A DNA stretch of 64,000 nt, taken from contig NZ_JAHXGQ010000001.1 in assembly GCF_019375475.1 (NCBI RefSeq), forward strand, positions 992,001 through 1,056,000, given 5' to 3'. The DNA is from Saccharothrix obliqua (lineage in GTDB: Bacteria > Actinomycetota > Actinomycetes > Mycobacteriales > Pseudonocardiaceae). Each line of letters begins with the position of its first letter. Within the stretch, counting starts at the first letter, position 1. Below the pieces are notes generated by a model, which did not search any database, was not told the origin of the DNA, and saw only the letters and a list, made by a program, of their open reading frames with translations. The translations under genes were made by a program, and so were the position numbers. This document shows positions 16,247 to 25,148 of the stretch, in pieces.

Positions 16247-17752
16247 ATGACGCAGACCGCACCCCCGAAACCCCTCCGGGCGGACGACGAGGGGAAGAGG
16301 TTCGCCTCGCTCGACCCGCGCACCGGCGAGGTCGTGGCCCACCACCCGGTGCACGGCGAGGCGGAGGTGCGCGCGGCGGTCGCGGCGGCGCGGACGGCGG
16401 CGGAGTTCTGGGCCGACCTCGGGTTCGCCGGGCGGCGGGCGCGGCTCGACGCGTGGCGGCGGACCCTGGTCCGGCGGCTGCCCGAGTGGCAGTCGCTGCT
16501 CAGCGCGGAGACCGGCAAGTCCGCCGACGACGCGCGCACCGAGACCGCCCTGGTGGTCGAGCACCTGCACTGGGCGGCCAGGCAGGCGGCGAAGACGCTG
16601 GGCAGGCGTCGGGTCAAACCCGGCGCGCTGATGTACAACCACGCGGCGACCCTGGAGTACCGGCCGCTGGGCGTGGTGGGCGTGATCGGGCCGTGGAACT
16701 ACCCGGCGTTCACGCCCATGGGTTCCATCGCCTACGCGCTGGCCGCGGGCAACGCCGTGGTGTTCAAGCCCAGTGAGTTCACCCCCGGTGTGGGCGTGTT
16801 CCTCGCGGACACGCTCGCCGAGGTCGTGCCGGAGCACCCGGTGCTCCAGGTGGTGACGGGTTTCGGCGAGACCGGCGCGGCGCTGTGCGCGGCCGGGGTG
16901 GACAAGCTCGCGTTCACCGGGTCCACGGCCACCGGGAAGAAGGTCATGGCGGCGTGCGCCGCGACGCTCACGCCGGTGCTGGTGGAGTGCGGCGGCAAGG
17001 ACGCGTTGATCGTGGCGGAGGACGCGGACGTGCCGGCCGCCGCGCGGGCCGCCGTGTGGGGCGGCATCTTCAACGCCGGCCAGACGTGCGCGGGCGTGGA
17101 GCGGGTGTACGTGGCGGACGCCGTGCACGACGAGTTCGTCGAACTCGTGGTGGCGAAGGCACGCGAGCTGCGGCCCGGTGGCGAGCCGAACGCGGACTTC
17201 GGGCCGATCACCATGCCCGCGCAGGTGGACGTCATCCGGGCGCACGTGGCCGACGCCCTGGAGCGCGGCGGCCGGGCCGTCGTCGGCGGCATGGAGTCGA
17301 TCCGCCCGCCGTACGTGGAACCCGTGGTGCTGGTGGACGTGCCGGAGGACGCCAAGGCCGTCACCGAGGAGACGTTCGGGCCGACGCTGGTGGTGAACCG
17401 GGTGGCCGACGCCGACGAAGCCGTGCGGCGGGCCAACGCGTCGGCCTACGGGCTCGGCGCGGCGGTGTTCTCCCGCAACCGCGGCGACGAGCTGGCGGCG
17501 CGGCTGCGGTGCGGCATGGTGTCGGTGAACTCGGTGCTGGCGTACGCGTCCGTGCCGGCGTTGCCGTTCGGCGGTGTCGGCGCGTCGGGGTTCGGGCGCG
17601 TGCACGGCGAGGACGGGCTGCGTGAGTTCGCCTACGCGCATTCGGTCACCCGCAAGCGGTTCCGGGCGTTGCTCGACCCGATGACCTACGAGCGCGGGCC
17701 ACGCACCATCAAACACGTGCTGCGGCTGGTGAAGGCGTTGCACGGGCGCTGA
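16247..17752 (+). CDS. Aldehyde dehydrogenase family protein
   Basis: A 501-residue NAD(P)-dependent dehydrogenase oxidising an aldehyde to the acid. Visible are the cofactor motif FTGSTATGKKVM, the general base Glu in VLVECGGKDA and the catalytic Cys in NAGQTCAGVERVY; the C-terminal PFGGVGASGFGR motif is complete. ATG at 16247 follows TTGGAGG. The substrate is not evident: it lies 54 bp upstream of dhaKLM, which suggests glycerol or C3 metabolism, while its promoter dyad links it to the acyl-CoA genes. Confidence 0.92.
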   Translation: MTQTAPPKPLRADDEGKRFASLDPRTGEVVAHHPVHGEAEVRAAVAAARTAAEFWADLGFAGRRARLDAWRRTLVRRLPEWQSLLSAETGKSADDARTETALVVEHLHWAARQAAKTLGRRRVKPGALMYNHAATLEYRPLGVVGVIGPWNYPAFTPMGSIAYALAAGNAVVFKPSEFTPGVGVFLADTLAEVVPEHPVLQVVTGFGETGAALCAAGVDKLAFTGSTATGKKVMAACAATLTPVLVECGGKDALIVAEDADVPAAARAAVWGGIFNAGQTCAGVERVYVADAVHDEFVELVVAKARELRPGGEPNADFGPITMPAQVDVIRAHVADALERGGRAVVGGMESIRPPYVEPVVLVDVPEDAKAVTEETFGPTLVVNRVADADEAVRRANASAYGLGAAVFSRNRGDELAARLRCGMVSVNSVLAYASVPALPFGGVGASGFGRVHGEDGLREFAYAHSVTRKRFRALLDPMTYERGPRTIKHVLRLVKALHGR

Positions 17753-17806
17753 GCGCCGCCCGTTCGGCTGGGGTAGGAATGTGGTGACCAGCGGATGGAG
17801 GTCACC

Positions 17807-18808
17807 ATGAAGAAGATCATCAACGATCCGTCGACGGTGGTGGCGGACGCGTTGCGGGGCATGGCCGCGGCGCACGGCGACCTGCTCGACGTCCACCTCG
17901 ACCCGGCGGTGGTGGTGCGCGCGGACGCGCCCGTGCCGCGCAAGGTCGCGGTGATCTCCGGTGGCGGTTCCGGCCACGAGCCGCTGCACGCCGGGTTCGT
18001 CGGGCGCGGGATGCTCGACGCGGCCTGCCCCGGGCCGGTGTTCACCTCGCCGACGCCCGACCAGGTGCTGGAGGCCGTGACGCGCACCGACGGCGGCGCG
18101 GGGGCGTTGCTGATCGTGAAGAACTACACCGGCGACGTCCTCAACTTCGAGACCGCCGCCGAACTGGCCGCCGCCGAGGGCCTGGCCGTGCGGACCGTCG
18201 TGATCGACGACGACGTGGCGGTCACCGACTCCGCGCACACCGCGGGCCGCCGGGGCGTCGGCGGGACCGTGCTGCTGGAGAAGCTGGTCGGCGCCGCCGC
18301 CGAGCGCGGCGTGGACCTGGACGGGTGCGAGGAGCTGGCGCGCTCGGTGATCGGCCGGGTGCGCTCGATGGGGCTCGCGCTCGCACCGGGCACCGTGCCG
18401 CACGCGGGCGAGCCGAGCTTCACCCTCGGCGACGACGAGATCGAGCTGGGCATCGGCATCCACGGCGAGCCGGGTCGGCGGCGCGTGCCGCTCCGGCCGG
18501 CCGACGAGCTGGTGCCCGCGTTGCTCGACCCGGTCCTGGAAGACCTCCCGTTCACCGCGGGGGACCGGGTGCTGCTGTTCACCAACGGCATGGGCGGCAC
18601 GCCGTTGATCGAGCTGTACCTGGCGCACGGCATCGCCGAGCGGCTGCTCGCCGAGCGCGGTGTCACCGTGGAGCGGCGGCTGGTCGGTTCGTACACGACG
18701 AGCCTGGAGATGCAGGGGATGAGCTTCACCGTGCTGAAACTGGACGACGACCTGGTGGAGCTGTGGGACGCGCCCGTGCGCACGCCGGCGTTGCGGTGGG
18801 GTGTCTGA
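17807..18808 (+). CDS. dhaK: Dihydroxyacetone kinase subunit DhaK
   Basis: A 333-residue subunit that binds dihydroxyacetone covalently through a histidine. The substrate His219 is in GIGIHGEPG (His218 in E. coli), and the early motif SGGGSGHEPLHAGFVG and NYTGDVLNF are intact. It works with DhaL, which carries ADP, and DhaM, which brings phosphate from the PTS, to make dihydroxyacetone phosphate in the cytoplasm. ATG at 17807 follows GGAGG. The next gene overlaps in TGATG, so dhaKLM is one tight operon. Confidence 0.96.
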   Translation: MKKIINDPSTVVADALRGMAAAHGDLLDVHLDPAVVVRADAPVPRKVAVISGGGSGHEPLHAGFVGRGMLDAACPGPVFTSPTPDQVLEAVTRTDGGAGALLIVKNYTGDVLNFETAAELAAAEGLAVRTVVIDDDVAVTDSAHTAGRRGVGGTVLLEKLVGAAAERGVDLDGCEELARSVIGRVRSMGLALAPGTVPHAGEPSFTLGDDEIELGIGIHGEPGRRRVPLRPADELVPALLDPVLEDLPFTAGDRVLLFTNGMGGTPLIELYLAHGIAERLLAERGVTVERRLVGSYTTSLEMQGMSFTVLKLDDDLVELWDAPVRTPALRWGV

Positions 18809-19437
18809 TGGGGTGCGGGGCCGACGAGGTGGTGGCCGCGTTGCGGGCGGCGGCGGTGGTCGTGGCGGAGCACCGCGAGGAGCTGGTGCGGCTGGACCGG
18901 GCGATCGGCGACGGCGACCACGGCGAGAACCTGCACCGCGGCTTCTCCGCCGTGGTGTCCAAACTGGACGGTTCGGCGCCCGCGACGCCGGGTGCGGTGC
19001 TCAAGCTCGCGGCCACCACGTTGATCTCCACCGTCGGCGGCGCGGCGGGTCCGTTGTACGGCACGGCGTTCCTGCGGGCGGCGACGGCCGTCGGCGACGC
19101 GCCCGAGCTGGACGCGGCACTCGTGGCGGGTGCGTTGCGGGCGGCGCTGGAGGGCGTTGTCGCGCGCGGCAAGGCGGTGGTCGGCGACAAGACGATGGTC
19201 GACGCCCTGACCCCGGCGGTGACGGCCGCCGAGGACGTGGCGGAGGGCGGTGTGGACGTGGCGGCGGTGCTGGCGGCGGCGGCCGGTGCGGCGGAGGAGG
19301 GCGCGCGGTCCACGGAGCCGCTGGTGGCGCGCAAGGGGCGTGCCTCGTACCTGGGTGAGCGCAGTGCCGGTCACCTGGACCCGGGCGCGTGGTCGACGTC
19401 GTTGCTGCTGCGGTCGTTCGCCGGGGGTGCGCGGTGA
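18808..19437 (+). CDS. dhaL: Dihydroxyacetone kinase ADP-binding subunit DhaL
   Basis: A 209-residue subunit holding ADP/ATP as phosphate carrier. The nucleotide/Mg site DRAIGDGDHGENLHRGF shows the three Asp/His ligands, and GGAAGPLYGTAFLRA and DKTMVDALTP are the other family motifs. It starts one base inside the dhaK stop (TGATG), which implies coupled translation. As a PTS-type DhaL it should exchange phosphate with DhaM rather than use free ATP. Confidence 0.95.
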   Translation: MGCGADEVVAALRAAAVVVAEHREELVRLDRAIGDGDHGENLHRGFSAVVSKLDGSAPATPGAVLKLAATTLISTVGGAAGPLYGTAFLRAATAVGDAPELDAALVAGALRAALEGVVARGKAVVGDKTMVDALTPAVTAAEDVAEGGVDVAAVLAAAAGAAEEGARSTEPLVARKGRASYLGERSAGHLDPGAWSTSLLLRSFAGGAR

Positions 19438-20153
19438 TCGGGCTGGTGGTGGTGTCGCACAGCCGGCGGCTGGCGGAGGGCGTGGCGGAGCTGGCCGGGC
19501 AGATGGCCCCGGACGTGCGGATCGCGCCGTCCGGCGGCGACGGCTCGGGCGGGCTGGGCACGGACTACGCGGCGGTGGCGGAGGCGATCTCCCGGGCCGA
19601 TTCCGGCGGTGGCGTCGTGGTGCTGTACGACCTGGGCAGCGCGCGGATGGTCGCGGAGATGGCGGCGGAGGAGGCGGGCACGCCCGTGGTGGTCGCCGAC
19701 GCGCCGTTGGTGGAGGGCGCGGTGGCCGCCGCCGTGGCGGCCCAGGGCGGTGCCTCGGCGGACGAGGTCGCCGCCGCGGCACGCGCCGCGTACCACGCGG
19801 GCGCCACCCCGGCTTTCGCCGCTCCGGACACCGACCCGCTCGCCGGCGCGGCCGGTGACGCCGAGGTCCCCGCTCCGTCCACTGAGGACGCCGTGCGGTC
19901 AGATGTCGTGCTCACCAACGACGTCGGCCTGCACGCGCGACCGGCCGCGCTGGTCGCGCGTGCGCTCGCCGGGCTCGACGCCCGCGTGCTCGTCCGCTAC
20001 GGCGAGCAGGAGGCGGACGCCGCCAGCGTGCTCGCGCTGATGGGTCTCGGCGCGCCGGGCGGTGCGCGGGTCGAGGTCGTGGCCACCGGACCGGACGCGG
20101 CGGAAGCGGTGCGCCGGGTGAGCGCGCTCGCGGCGCGGAACTTCGACGAATGA
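19434..20153 (+). CDS. dhaM: PTS-dependent DHA kinase phosphotransferase DhaM (IIA-HPr)
   Basis: A 239-residue phosphocarrier. Residues 1-130 are the EIIA-mannose-like DhaM domain with active His9 in VVVSHSRRLAEGV. Residues about 155-239 are an HPr domain with His167 in NDVGLHARPAAL. The fusion lets it take phosphate from enzyme I and pass it to DhaL. No enzyme-I domain is attached, unlike E. coli DhaM, so a separate EI is needed. It overlaps dhaL by four bases (GTGA). Confidence 0.94.
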   Translation: MIGLVVVSHSRRLAEGVAELAGQMAPDVRIAPSGGDGSGGLGTDYAAVAEAISRADSGGGVVVLYDLGSARMVAEMAAEEAGTPVVVADAPLVEGAVAAAVAAQGGASADEVAAAARAAYHAGATPAFAAPDTDPLAGAAGDAEVPAPSTEDAVRSDVVLTNDVGLHARPAALVARALAGLDARVLVRYGEQEADAASVLALMGLGAPGGARVEVVATGPDAAEAVRRVSALAARNFDE

Positions 20154-20237
20154 CCTGCTCCGCCCGGTTGCTTGCTCGATCCCGATGGTGAAGCTCACGT
20201 GAAGCGCGCGCGACGGCCGTGGGATAGTCGGGCGCGA

Positions 20238-20253
20238 GTTACCGTCCGGTAGC
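20238..20253. promoter_or_regulatory. GTTAC-type dyad upstream of 3-hydroxyacyl-CoA dehydrogenase
   Basis: GTTACCGTCCGGTAGC pairs at six of seven arm positions across 2 bp, 26 bp before the GTG at 20279. TACCGT within it is also a plausible -10. It is almost the same as the dyad at 16207. Confidence 0.5.
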
Positions 20254-20278
20254 CACTCCGCGGAGCGGGAGGTACTCG

Positions 20279-22048
20279 GTGACGCGTCGGTTCAGCACGG
20301 TCGGAGTCGTCGGGCTCGGCACGATGGGCGCCGGTATCGCGGAAGTGCTCGCGCGGACCGGTCGCACGGTGGTCGCGGTGGACGTGGACGAGGCGGGGGT
20401 GACCCGCGGTCGCGGCCACCTGGAGCACTCCACCGGCCGCGCGGTGGCCAGGGGCAAGCTCACCGCGGAGGCCCGCGCCGCTCTGCTCGCGCGGATCACC
20501 TGCACGACGTCGCTCACCGCCCTGTCCGACGCCGACCTCGTCGTGGAGGCCGTGCCGGAGCGCGTCGGGCTCAAGGCGGGCGTGTTCGCCGAACTGGACC
20601 GGATCTGCCGTCCCGACACGGTTTTCGCCTCCAACACCTCGGCGTTGTCGATCACCGAGATCGGTGTCCGCACCGGACGGCCGGGCAAGGTCGTCGGCCT
20701 GCACTTCTTCAACCCGACGCCGGTGCTGAAGCTGGTGGAGGTGGTCCGCACGGTCGTCACGGAGCCGGACGTGGTGGACGACGTGGTGGCGTTCGCGGAA
20801 TCCCTGGGCAAGACGCCGGTCGTCATCGGCGACCGCGCGGGGTTCATCGCCAACGCGTTGTTGTTCGGCTATCTCAACCACGCCGTGCGCATGTACGAAT
20901 CACGTTACGCCTCAAGGGAAGACCTCGACGCGGCGATGCGTTACGGCTGCGGCTACCCGATGGGTCCGTTGGCGTTGCTCGACCTCATCGGCCTGGACAC
21001 GGCGCACGAGATCCTGGGCACGATGTACCGCCAGTCCCGCGACCGCCTGCACGCACCGGCGCCGCTGCTCAAGCAGATGGTCACCGCCGGTCTGCTGGGC
21101 CGCAAGAGCGGGCGTGGCTTCTACACCTACGACGGGCCGGATTCGCCGACCGTCGTGCCCGACGCCCCCGTCGCCGTCGTCGAACCCGCCTCCGCGCGCG
21201 AGGTGCGGCGGGTCGGCGTCGTCGGCACGGGCACCATGGCGACCGGTATCGCCGAGGTGTTCGCCAAGCGCGGCTACGACGTGGTCGTGCGGGCCCGATC
21301 ACTGGACAAGGCGGAGGCGGCGGTCGGCCGGGTCGGCGCGTCGTTGGACCGGGCCGTCGTGAAAGGCAGGCTCGCGGCGGCCGACCGGGACGCGGCGCTG
21401 GCCCGCGTGACGCCCGCCGTCGAGTTCGCGGACCTCGCCTCCTGCGACCTGGTGGTGGAGGCCGTCGCCGAGGAGTTGGCGGTGAAGACGGCCGTGTTCC
21501 AGGCGTTGGACGAGGTGTGCAGGCCGGGTGCGGTGCTGGCCACCACCACGTCGTCGCTGCCCGTGGTCGAGTGCGCGGCGGCCACCTCGCGGCCCGGTGA
21601 CGTCGTCGGCCTGCACTTCTTCAACCCCGCGCCGGTGATGGAGCTGGTGGAGGTGGTGGAGACGATCACGACGGCCCCGGACGTCGTCGCCACCGCGCGC
21701 CGGGTGTGCCTGGACCTGGGCAAGCGCCCGGTCCACTGCCGCGACCGGGCGGGGTTCATCGTCAACGCCTTGCTGTTCCCGTACCTGAACGACGCGGTGA
21801 AGATGCTGGAGGCGCACTACGCGACGGCGGACGACATCGACCACGCGATGAAGGTCGGGTGCTCGCTGCCGATGGGGCCGTTCGAGCTGCTGGACGTTGT
21901 CGGCCTCGACGTGTCGTTGGCGATCGAGCGGGCGTTGTACCTGGAGTTCCGGGAGGCGGGCCTCGCACCCGCGCCGCTGCTGGAGCACCTGGTGACCGCC
22001 GGCCGCCTGGGCCGCAAGACCGGCAAGGGCTTCCGCGACCACACCTGA
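20279..22048 (+). CDS. Duplicated 3-hydroxyacyl-CoA dehydrogenase
   Basis: A 589-residue protein made of two complete 3-hydroxybutyryl-CoA dehydrogenase units joined head to tail (about 1-290 and 308-589). Each has a Rossmann motif (VVGLGTMGAGIAEV; VVGTGTMATGIAEVF), a GLHFFNP catalytic-His motif, an NALLF segment and a C-terminal GRKSGRGFY/GRKTGKGF end. It should interconvert acetoacetyl-CoA and 3-hydroxybutyryl-CoA, between the thiolase at 30806 and Ccr. GTG start with GGGAGG. The second unit has Ala for Gly in the third Rossmann position, so the halves may differ in activity. Confidence 0.92.
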   Translation: MTRRFSTVGVVGLGTMGAGIAEVLARTGRTVVAVDVDEAGVTRGRGHLEHSTGRAVARGKLTAEARAALLARITCTTSLTALSDADLVVEAVPERVGLKAGVFAELDRICRPDTVFASNTSALSITEIGVRTGRPGKVVGLHFFNPTPVLKLVEVVRTVVTEPDVVDDVVAFAESLGKTPVVIGDRAGFIANALLFGYLNHAVRMYESRYASREDLDAAMRYGCGYPMGPLALLDLIGLDTAHEILGTMYRQSRDRLHAPAPLLKQMVTAGLLGRKSGRGFYTYDGPDSPTVVPDAPVAVVEPASAREVRRVGVVGTGTMATGIAEVFAKRGYDVVVRARSLDKAEAAVGRVGASLDRAVVKGRLAAADRDAALARVTPAVEFADLASCDLVVEAVAEELAVKTAVFQALDEVCRPGAVLATTTSSLPVVECAAATSRPGDVVGLHFFNPAPVMELVEVVETITTAPDVVATARRVCLDLGKRPVHCRDRAGFIVNALLFPYLNDAVKMLEAHYATADDIDHAMKVGCSLPMGPFELLDVVGLDVSLAIERALYLEFREAGLAPAPLLEHLVTAGRLGRKTGKGFRDHT

Positions 22049-22073
22049 GTTCCACCCGGGCACGTCGGTTTGG

Positions 22074-22079
22074 CATGGT
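22074..22079 (+). promoter_or_regulatory. -10 box, leaderless promoter
   Basis: CATGGT lies six bases before the ATG at 22086 and there is no ribosome site. Confidence 0.35.
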
Positions 22080-22085
22080 GGTGCC

Positions 22086-22664
22086 ATGCGGCGTGTTGTT
22101 CTCACACTCCTGGTGGCGGCGCTCGGCCTGGTGTCGGGCTGCGCGTACACGGTGAACGGCACGCCGGTGTCGGCCGGCGTGCTCGACATCGAGCCGCCGT
22201 TCCAGTCCAACTCGGCGGACCCGACGCCGACGTCCGGGTCGTCGGCGGACCCGAAGGCGGACAACGCGTACTGCGCGTTGTTGAGCTGGAAGGACCTGCC
22301 GTACGACGTGAAGGACAAGTCGGCCCCGCCGACCGATACCGGCTACGACACGCAGTTCGACCAGTCGTGCAAGTGGCAGACGACAGTCGACAAGCTGGAC
22401 GTGGGCGTGACCCTCCGCTTCCGCGCCGGGCGGTCGATCTCGCTGGAGCAGCACAACGGCGAGTTCCAGGTGGGTGGTCGGAAGGTCACCTACTTCGACC
22501 GGACCACGGACACCACCGTGCAGCCGTCCTGCGTGCTGGTGATGGACTACGCGGGCGGCGGCGTGGGGATCATCGTGATCGACGGCTCGGCCCGCTTCGG
22601 CGCGATCTGCGAGCAGGGGAAGAAGGTCGCGGAGGTCCTGCTGTCGAAGGAACCGACCCGCTAG
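22086..22664 (+). CDS. DUF3558-type lipoprotein
   Basis: A 192-residue secreted lipoprotein. Signal peptide MRRVVLTLLVAALGLVSGCA with lipobox VSGC, a Ser/Asp/Pro linker to about residue 60, and one globular domain (YCALLSWKDLPYDV ... FDQSCKWQT ... VQPSCVLVM ... FGAICEQGKKVAEVLL) with paired cysteines. The layout is that of single-domain DUF3558 lipoproteins. Function unknown; it stands alone 38 bp after the dehydrogenase. Confidence 0.75.
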   Translation: MRRVVLTLLVAALGLVSGCAYTVNGTPVSAGVLDIEPPFQSNSADPTPTSGSSADPKADNAYCALLSWKDLPYDVKDKSAPPTDTGYDTQFDQSCKWQTTVDKLDVGVTLRFRAGRSISLEQHNGEFQVGGRKVTYFDRTTDTTVQPSCVLVMDYAGGGVGIIVIDGSARFGAICEQGKKVAEVLLSKEPTR

Positions 22665-22937
22665 CCGGCCGGTCCCGGCGGGAGCCCGCGAGGCACGACC
22701 GGGCTCGACCGCTGTCCGCGCTGCTCGCGGCGAGATCAGACCGCCTCGCGGGTGGTGCTGCTTCGCGGGCAGTGCCGCCTCGTGGACGGTGCCGCTCCGT
22801 CGACGCTCGCCGACGGCGGGCGCCTCGCCGGCAGTGCCGCCTCGCCGGCGGCACCGCCCTCCTGGCAGCGTCATCCGGCGGGCAGCGCCATCCCCGCGGG
22901 CAGCGTCATCCCGCTCTCGCGCGGTCGGGGTGGCGCG

Positions 22938-23147
22938 TCAGCTACAGCAGCCGCCGCCGCAGCACCCGCCGCCACCGCCGCCACCGGCGGGCTGGGCGGC
23001 GAGGCCGCCGACGCCGACCATGGACAGCAGCTTCACCGTGTCGTCGTGCCCGCGCGGGCACGTGGCGGGTGCGGAGGCGTCGCTCATCGAGCGCTTCACG
23101 TCGAAGGTCGACCCGCAGGTCTTGCAGCGGAACTCGTAGGTGGGCAC
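22938..23147 (-). CDS. FmdB-family zinc ribbon protein with Gly/Cys tail
   Basis: A 69-residue protein. Residues 1-41 are an FmdB/CxxC_CxxC_SSSS zinc ribbon (YEFRCKTCGSTFDV ... ATCPRGHDDTVKLLS) with Cys at the CxxC knuckle; the second knuckle is C-x2-GH. The tail is a Gly run ending CCGGGCCS, adding four cysteines that could bind metal. Function unknown. GTG start; the preceding gene on this strand ends 4 nt away, so the two are probably co-transcribed. The 273-bp gap 22665-22937 to its left holds no recognisable gene. Confidence 0.8.
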   Translation of the reverse strand: MPTYEFRCKTCGSTFDVKRSMSDASAPATCPRGHDDTVKLLSMVGVGGLAAQPAGGGGGGGCCGGGCCS

Positions 23148-23151
23148 GGCC

Positions 23152-23550
23152 CTATTGTGGCGGTTGCCTCGGCAGCAGCACCAGCGCGGGCACCGCGACC
23201 GCCACCACCGTGGCGACCAGCGTCAGGATCGGCATCCCGTGCGCCCAGCCGAGGCCGGCCGCGGCGGCGTGCGCGGCCGTGTAGGTCGCGACCCAGGAGC
23301 GGGAGCGCTGGCGGAGCACCGTCGTGACCAGCGCCGCGCCCGCCGTGACCAGCAGGATCATGCACGAGGCGAGCAGCATCCCGTGTACCGGCGCGACCAT
23401 CCGCCGACGTGGTGGGTCCAGCCCTTCCGGAGTCGCGAAGTCCTCGGGGCCGGGTAACTCCCCGAGCCCGGCTCGTACGGCGGGTTGCGCCACGATCGCC
23501 ATCTCAAGCAACAACAGCACCACGACCACAGCCCGCTGCCACCTGTTCAC
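23152..23550 (-). CDS. Small multi-helix membrane protein
   Basis: A 132-residue protein with three to four hydrophobic helices (residues 7-25, 52-78, 87-103, 107-127) and short basic loops. It is not recognised. GTG start. It ends four bases before the FmdB-like gene and is divergent from the zinc-binding protein at 23603. Confidence 0.6.
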   Translation of the reverse strand: MNRWQRAVVVVLLLLEMAIVAQPAVRAGLGELPGPEDFATPEGLDPPRRRMVAPVHGMLLASCMILLVTAGAALVTTVLRQRSRSWVATYTAAHAAAAGLGWAHGMPILTLVATVVAVAVPALVLLPRQPPQ

Positions 23551-23602
23551 CCTGTGGACCGTATGCGATCACAAATGACTATCGGAGTTACCCTGGTACC
23601 TC

Positions 23603-23896
23603 GTGCCCCGCCGCAACCGCCCCAAGCGCCCGGATGAACCCCGACCGGTCGGCGGACACGCGTGGGCACGTGCGGAAAACGCCCCGGACGGCGACTGGAT
23701 GGTCCGGAACATCTCGGGCACCGCCACCACCAAGACCTATCGCTGCCCCGGGTGCGACCACGAGATCAAGCCGGGCACCCCGCACGTAGTCGCCTGGCCC
23801 GCCGCGGACCACGGCTCGGTGGAAGACCGCCGCCACTGGCACCAGGGCTGCTGGACCTCCCGCACCCGCCGCGGCCCGACCTCGAAACGCTGGTAG
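23603..23896 (+). CDS. Conserved small zinc-binding-like protein
   Basis: A 97-residue basic protein often labelled ATP/GTP-binding in actinobacterial genomes, without a P-loop here. The recognisable part is TYRCPGCDHEIKPGTPHVV followed by HWHQGCW, a C-x2-C ... H-x-H-x2-C arrangement that should hold one zinc, like treble-clef or HNH-related fingers. TACCCT lies eight bases before the GTG, which suggests a leaderless mRNA. Role unknown. Confidence 0.7.
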   Translation: MPRRNRPKRPDEPRPVGGHAWARAENAPDGDWMVRNISGTATTKTYRCPGCDHEIKPGTPHVVAWPAADHGSVEDRRHWHQGCWTSRTRRGPTSKRW

Positions 23897-24419
23897 ACCC
23901 CTCGCGCCCGCCCACGGGGAACGCACGGCCGGTGGGGCAGCCGCCCCGGGCCGGACGCGGTAGAGCGGGGCGCGCCGTGGCAGAGGGCGAGGGGGAGGCA
24001 CGCAGCGCGGAGTGCGGTGGAACGGGGTCGGGTCGGCTGGGCGCGCGGCAGGGCCGGGCGCGTCGGGCGCAGCTCGGCCGGGTGAGGTGGCGGGACGGGG
24101 CGCGGCGCGGCGATCCCGGGTCGAGTCGGCCGCGGTAGGGCGACGCGCCGCTGGCGAGAAGGAGCGGCAGGACTGAGCAGGGCGCGCGGGGTGCGCCGGG
24201 CGGGGCCGGTGCGGCGAGGCCGCGACAGGCGAGGTCGAGCGCAGTGCGGCGAGCCGGGGCGCGGCGTGGCCGGGTGAGGCGGGCGGGGTGAGGAGAACTG
24301 CGGAGGGACGGGATCGGTGCGGCGGGGTGTGATGCGCCTGGGGCGTGGCAGGTGGGGCCGGGCCAGGTCGAGCGGGGTCGGGGAGTTTGGGCGGGGGGCT
24401 GGAGTGAGGAGGGTTCGAG
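23897..24419. other. Gene-free G-rich stretch
   Basis: 523 bp with strong G-over-C skew and recurring GGCGCGGCG and GCCGGGTGAGG-like words. All frames give only low-complexity Arg/Ala/Pro/Gly peptides with no domain, good start or ribosome site. It may be a decayed gene or simple sequence; I see nothing else. Confidence 0.6.
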
Positions 24420-25148
24420 GTGGGTGACGTTCGGATCTCGGCCAACACGGTGCTGCCCGCTCGGCGGGAGGAGGTGGTGTTGACCGCCGGTGACGGGGTT
24501 CGCCTGGTGGGGGAGTTGGCGGTGCCCGCCGAACGGGAGGCTCGGACCGCGTTGGTCATGTTGCACCCGCTGCCCACTCGGGGCGGCATGATGGATTCGC
24601 ATTTGTTGCGCAAGGCCGCCTGGCGGTTGCCCGCGTTGGCGGACCTCGCGGTGCTCCGGTTCAACACCCGGGGCACCGCTTCCGAGCGCGGGCGGAGCGA
24701 GGGGGCCTTCGACAACGCCGTGGGCGAGCGGTTCGACGTGGCGGCGGCCGTGGAGTTCGTTGCCGGGCGGGGGTTCTCGGACATCTGGTTGGTCGGGTGG
24801 TCGTTCGGCACCGACCTCGCGTTGATGCACGGCTGTGACCCGCGCGTGGCGGGCGCGGTCCTGGTTTCGCCTCCCCTGCGGTGGAGCACGGACGACCACC
24901 TCGCCCGGTGGGCCGACAAGCGGGTGGTCTGCCTGGTGCCCGAGCACGACGACCACCTGCCGCCGGCCGAGGCCAGGCGGCGGTTCGGCACCGGTCTGCC
25001 GACCGCGGAGGTGGTCGACTTCCCCGGCGCCGGGCACCTCATGGTCGGCCAGGCCGATGAGGTGCTCGACGCGATCGTGGCCGCGGTCCGGCCCGAGGTG
25101 CCCACGCCGCTACCGCGCACCTGGCCGCCTGCGAACGACGTCAGGTGA
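24420..25148 (+). CDS. Alpha/beta hydrolase
   Basis: A 242-residue hydrolase of the short-tailed esterase/dienelactone hydrolase-like type. Visible are MLHPLPTRGGMMDSHLL near the oxyanion hole, the nucleophile elbow VGWSFGTDLAL (Gly-x-Ser-x-Gly), an acid in VPEHDDHLPP and the final His in FPGAGHLMVG. It is cytoplasmic and its substrate is unknown. GTG start at 24420 with GAGGAGGG about 8-10 bases upstream. It overlaps the convergent GNAT gene by 8 bp. Confidence 0.82.
   Translation: MGDVRISANTVLPARREEVVLTAGDGVRLVGELAVPAEREARTALVMLHPLPTRGGMMDSHLLRKAAWRLPALADLAVLRFNTRGTASERGRSEGAFDNAVGERFDVAAAVEFVAGRGFSDIWLVGWSFGTDLALMHGCDPRVAGAVLVSPPLRWSTDDHLARWADKRVVCLVPEHDDHLPPAEARRRFGTGLPTAEVVDFPGAGHLMVGQADEVLDAIVAAVRPEVPTPLPRTWPPANDVR

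Noticed and set aside
23587-23602. GTTACCCTGGTACC before the gene at 23603
   Set aside because: Arms match only over six bases with altered spacing, and TACCCT is better explained as a -10 box; the gene has no link with acyl-CoA metabolism.
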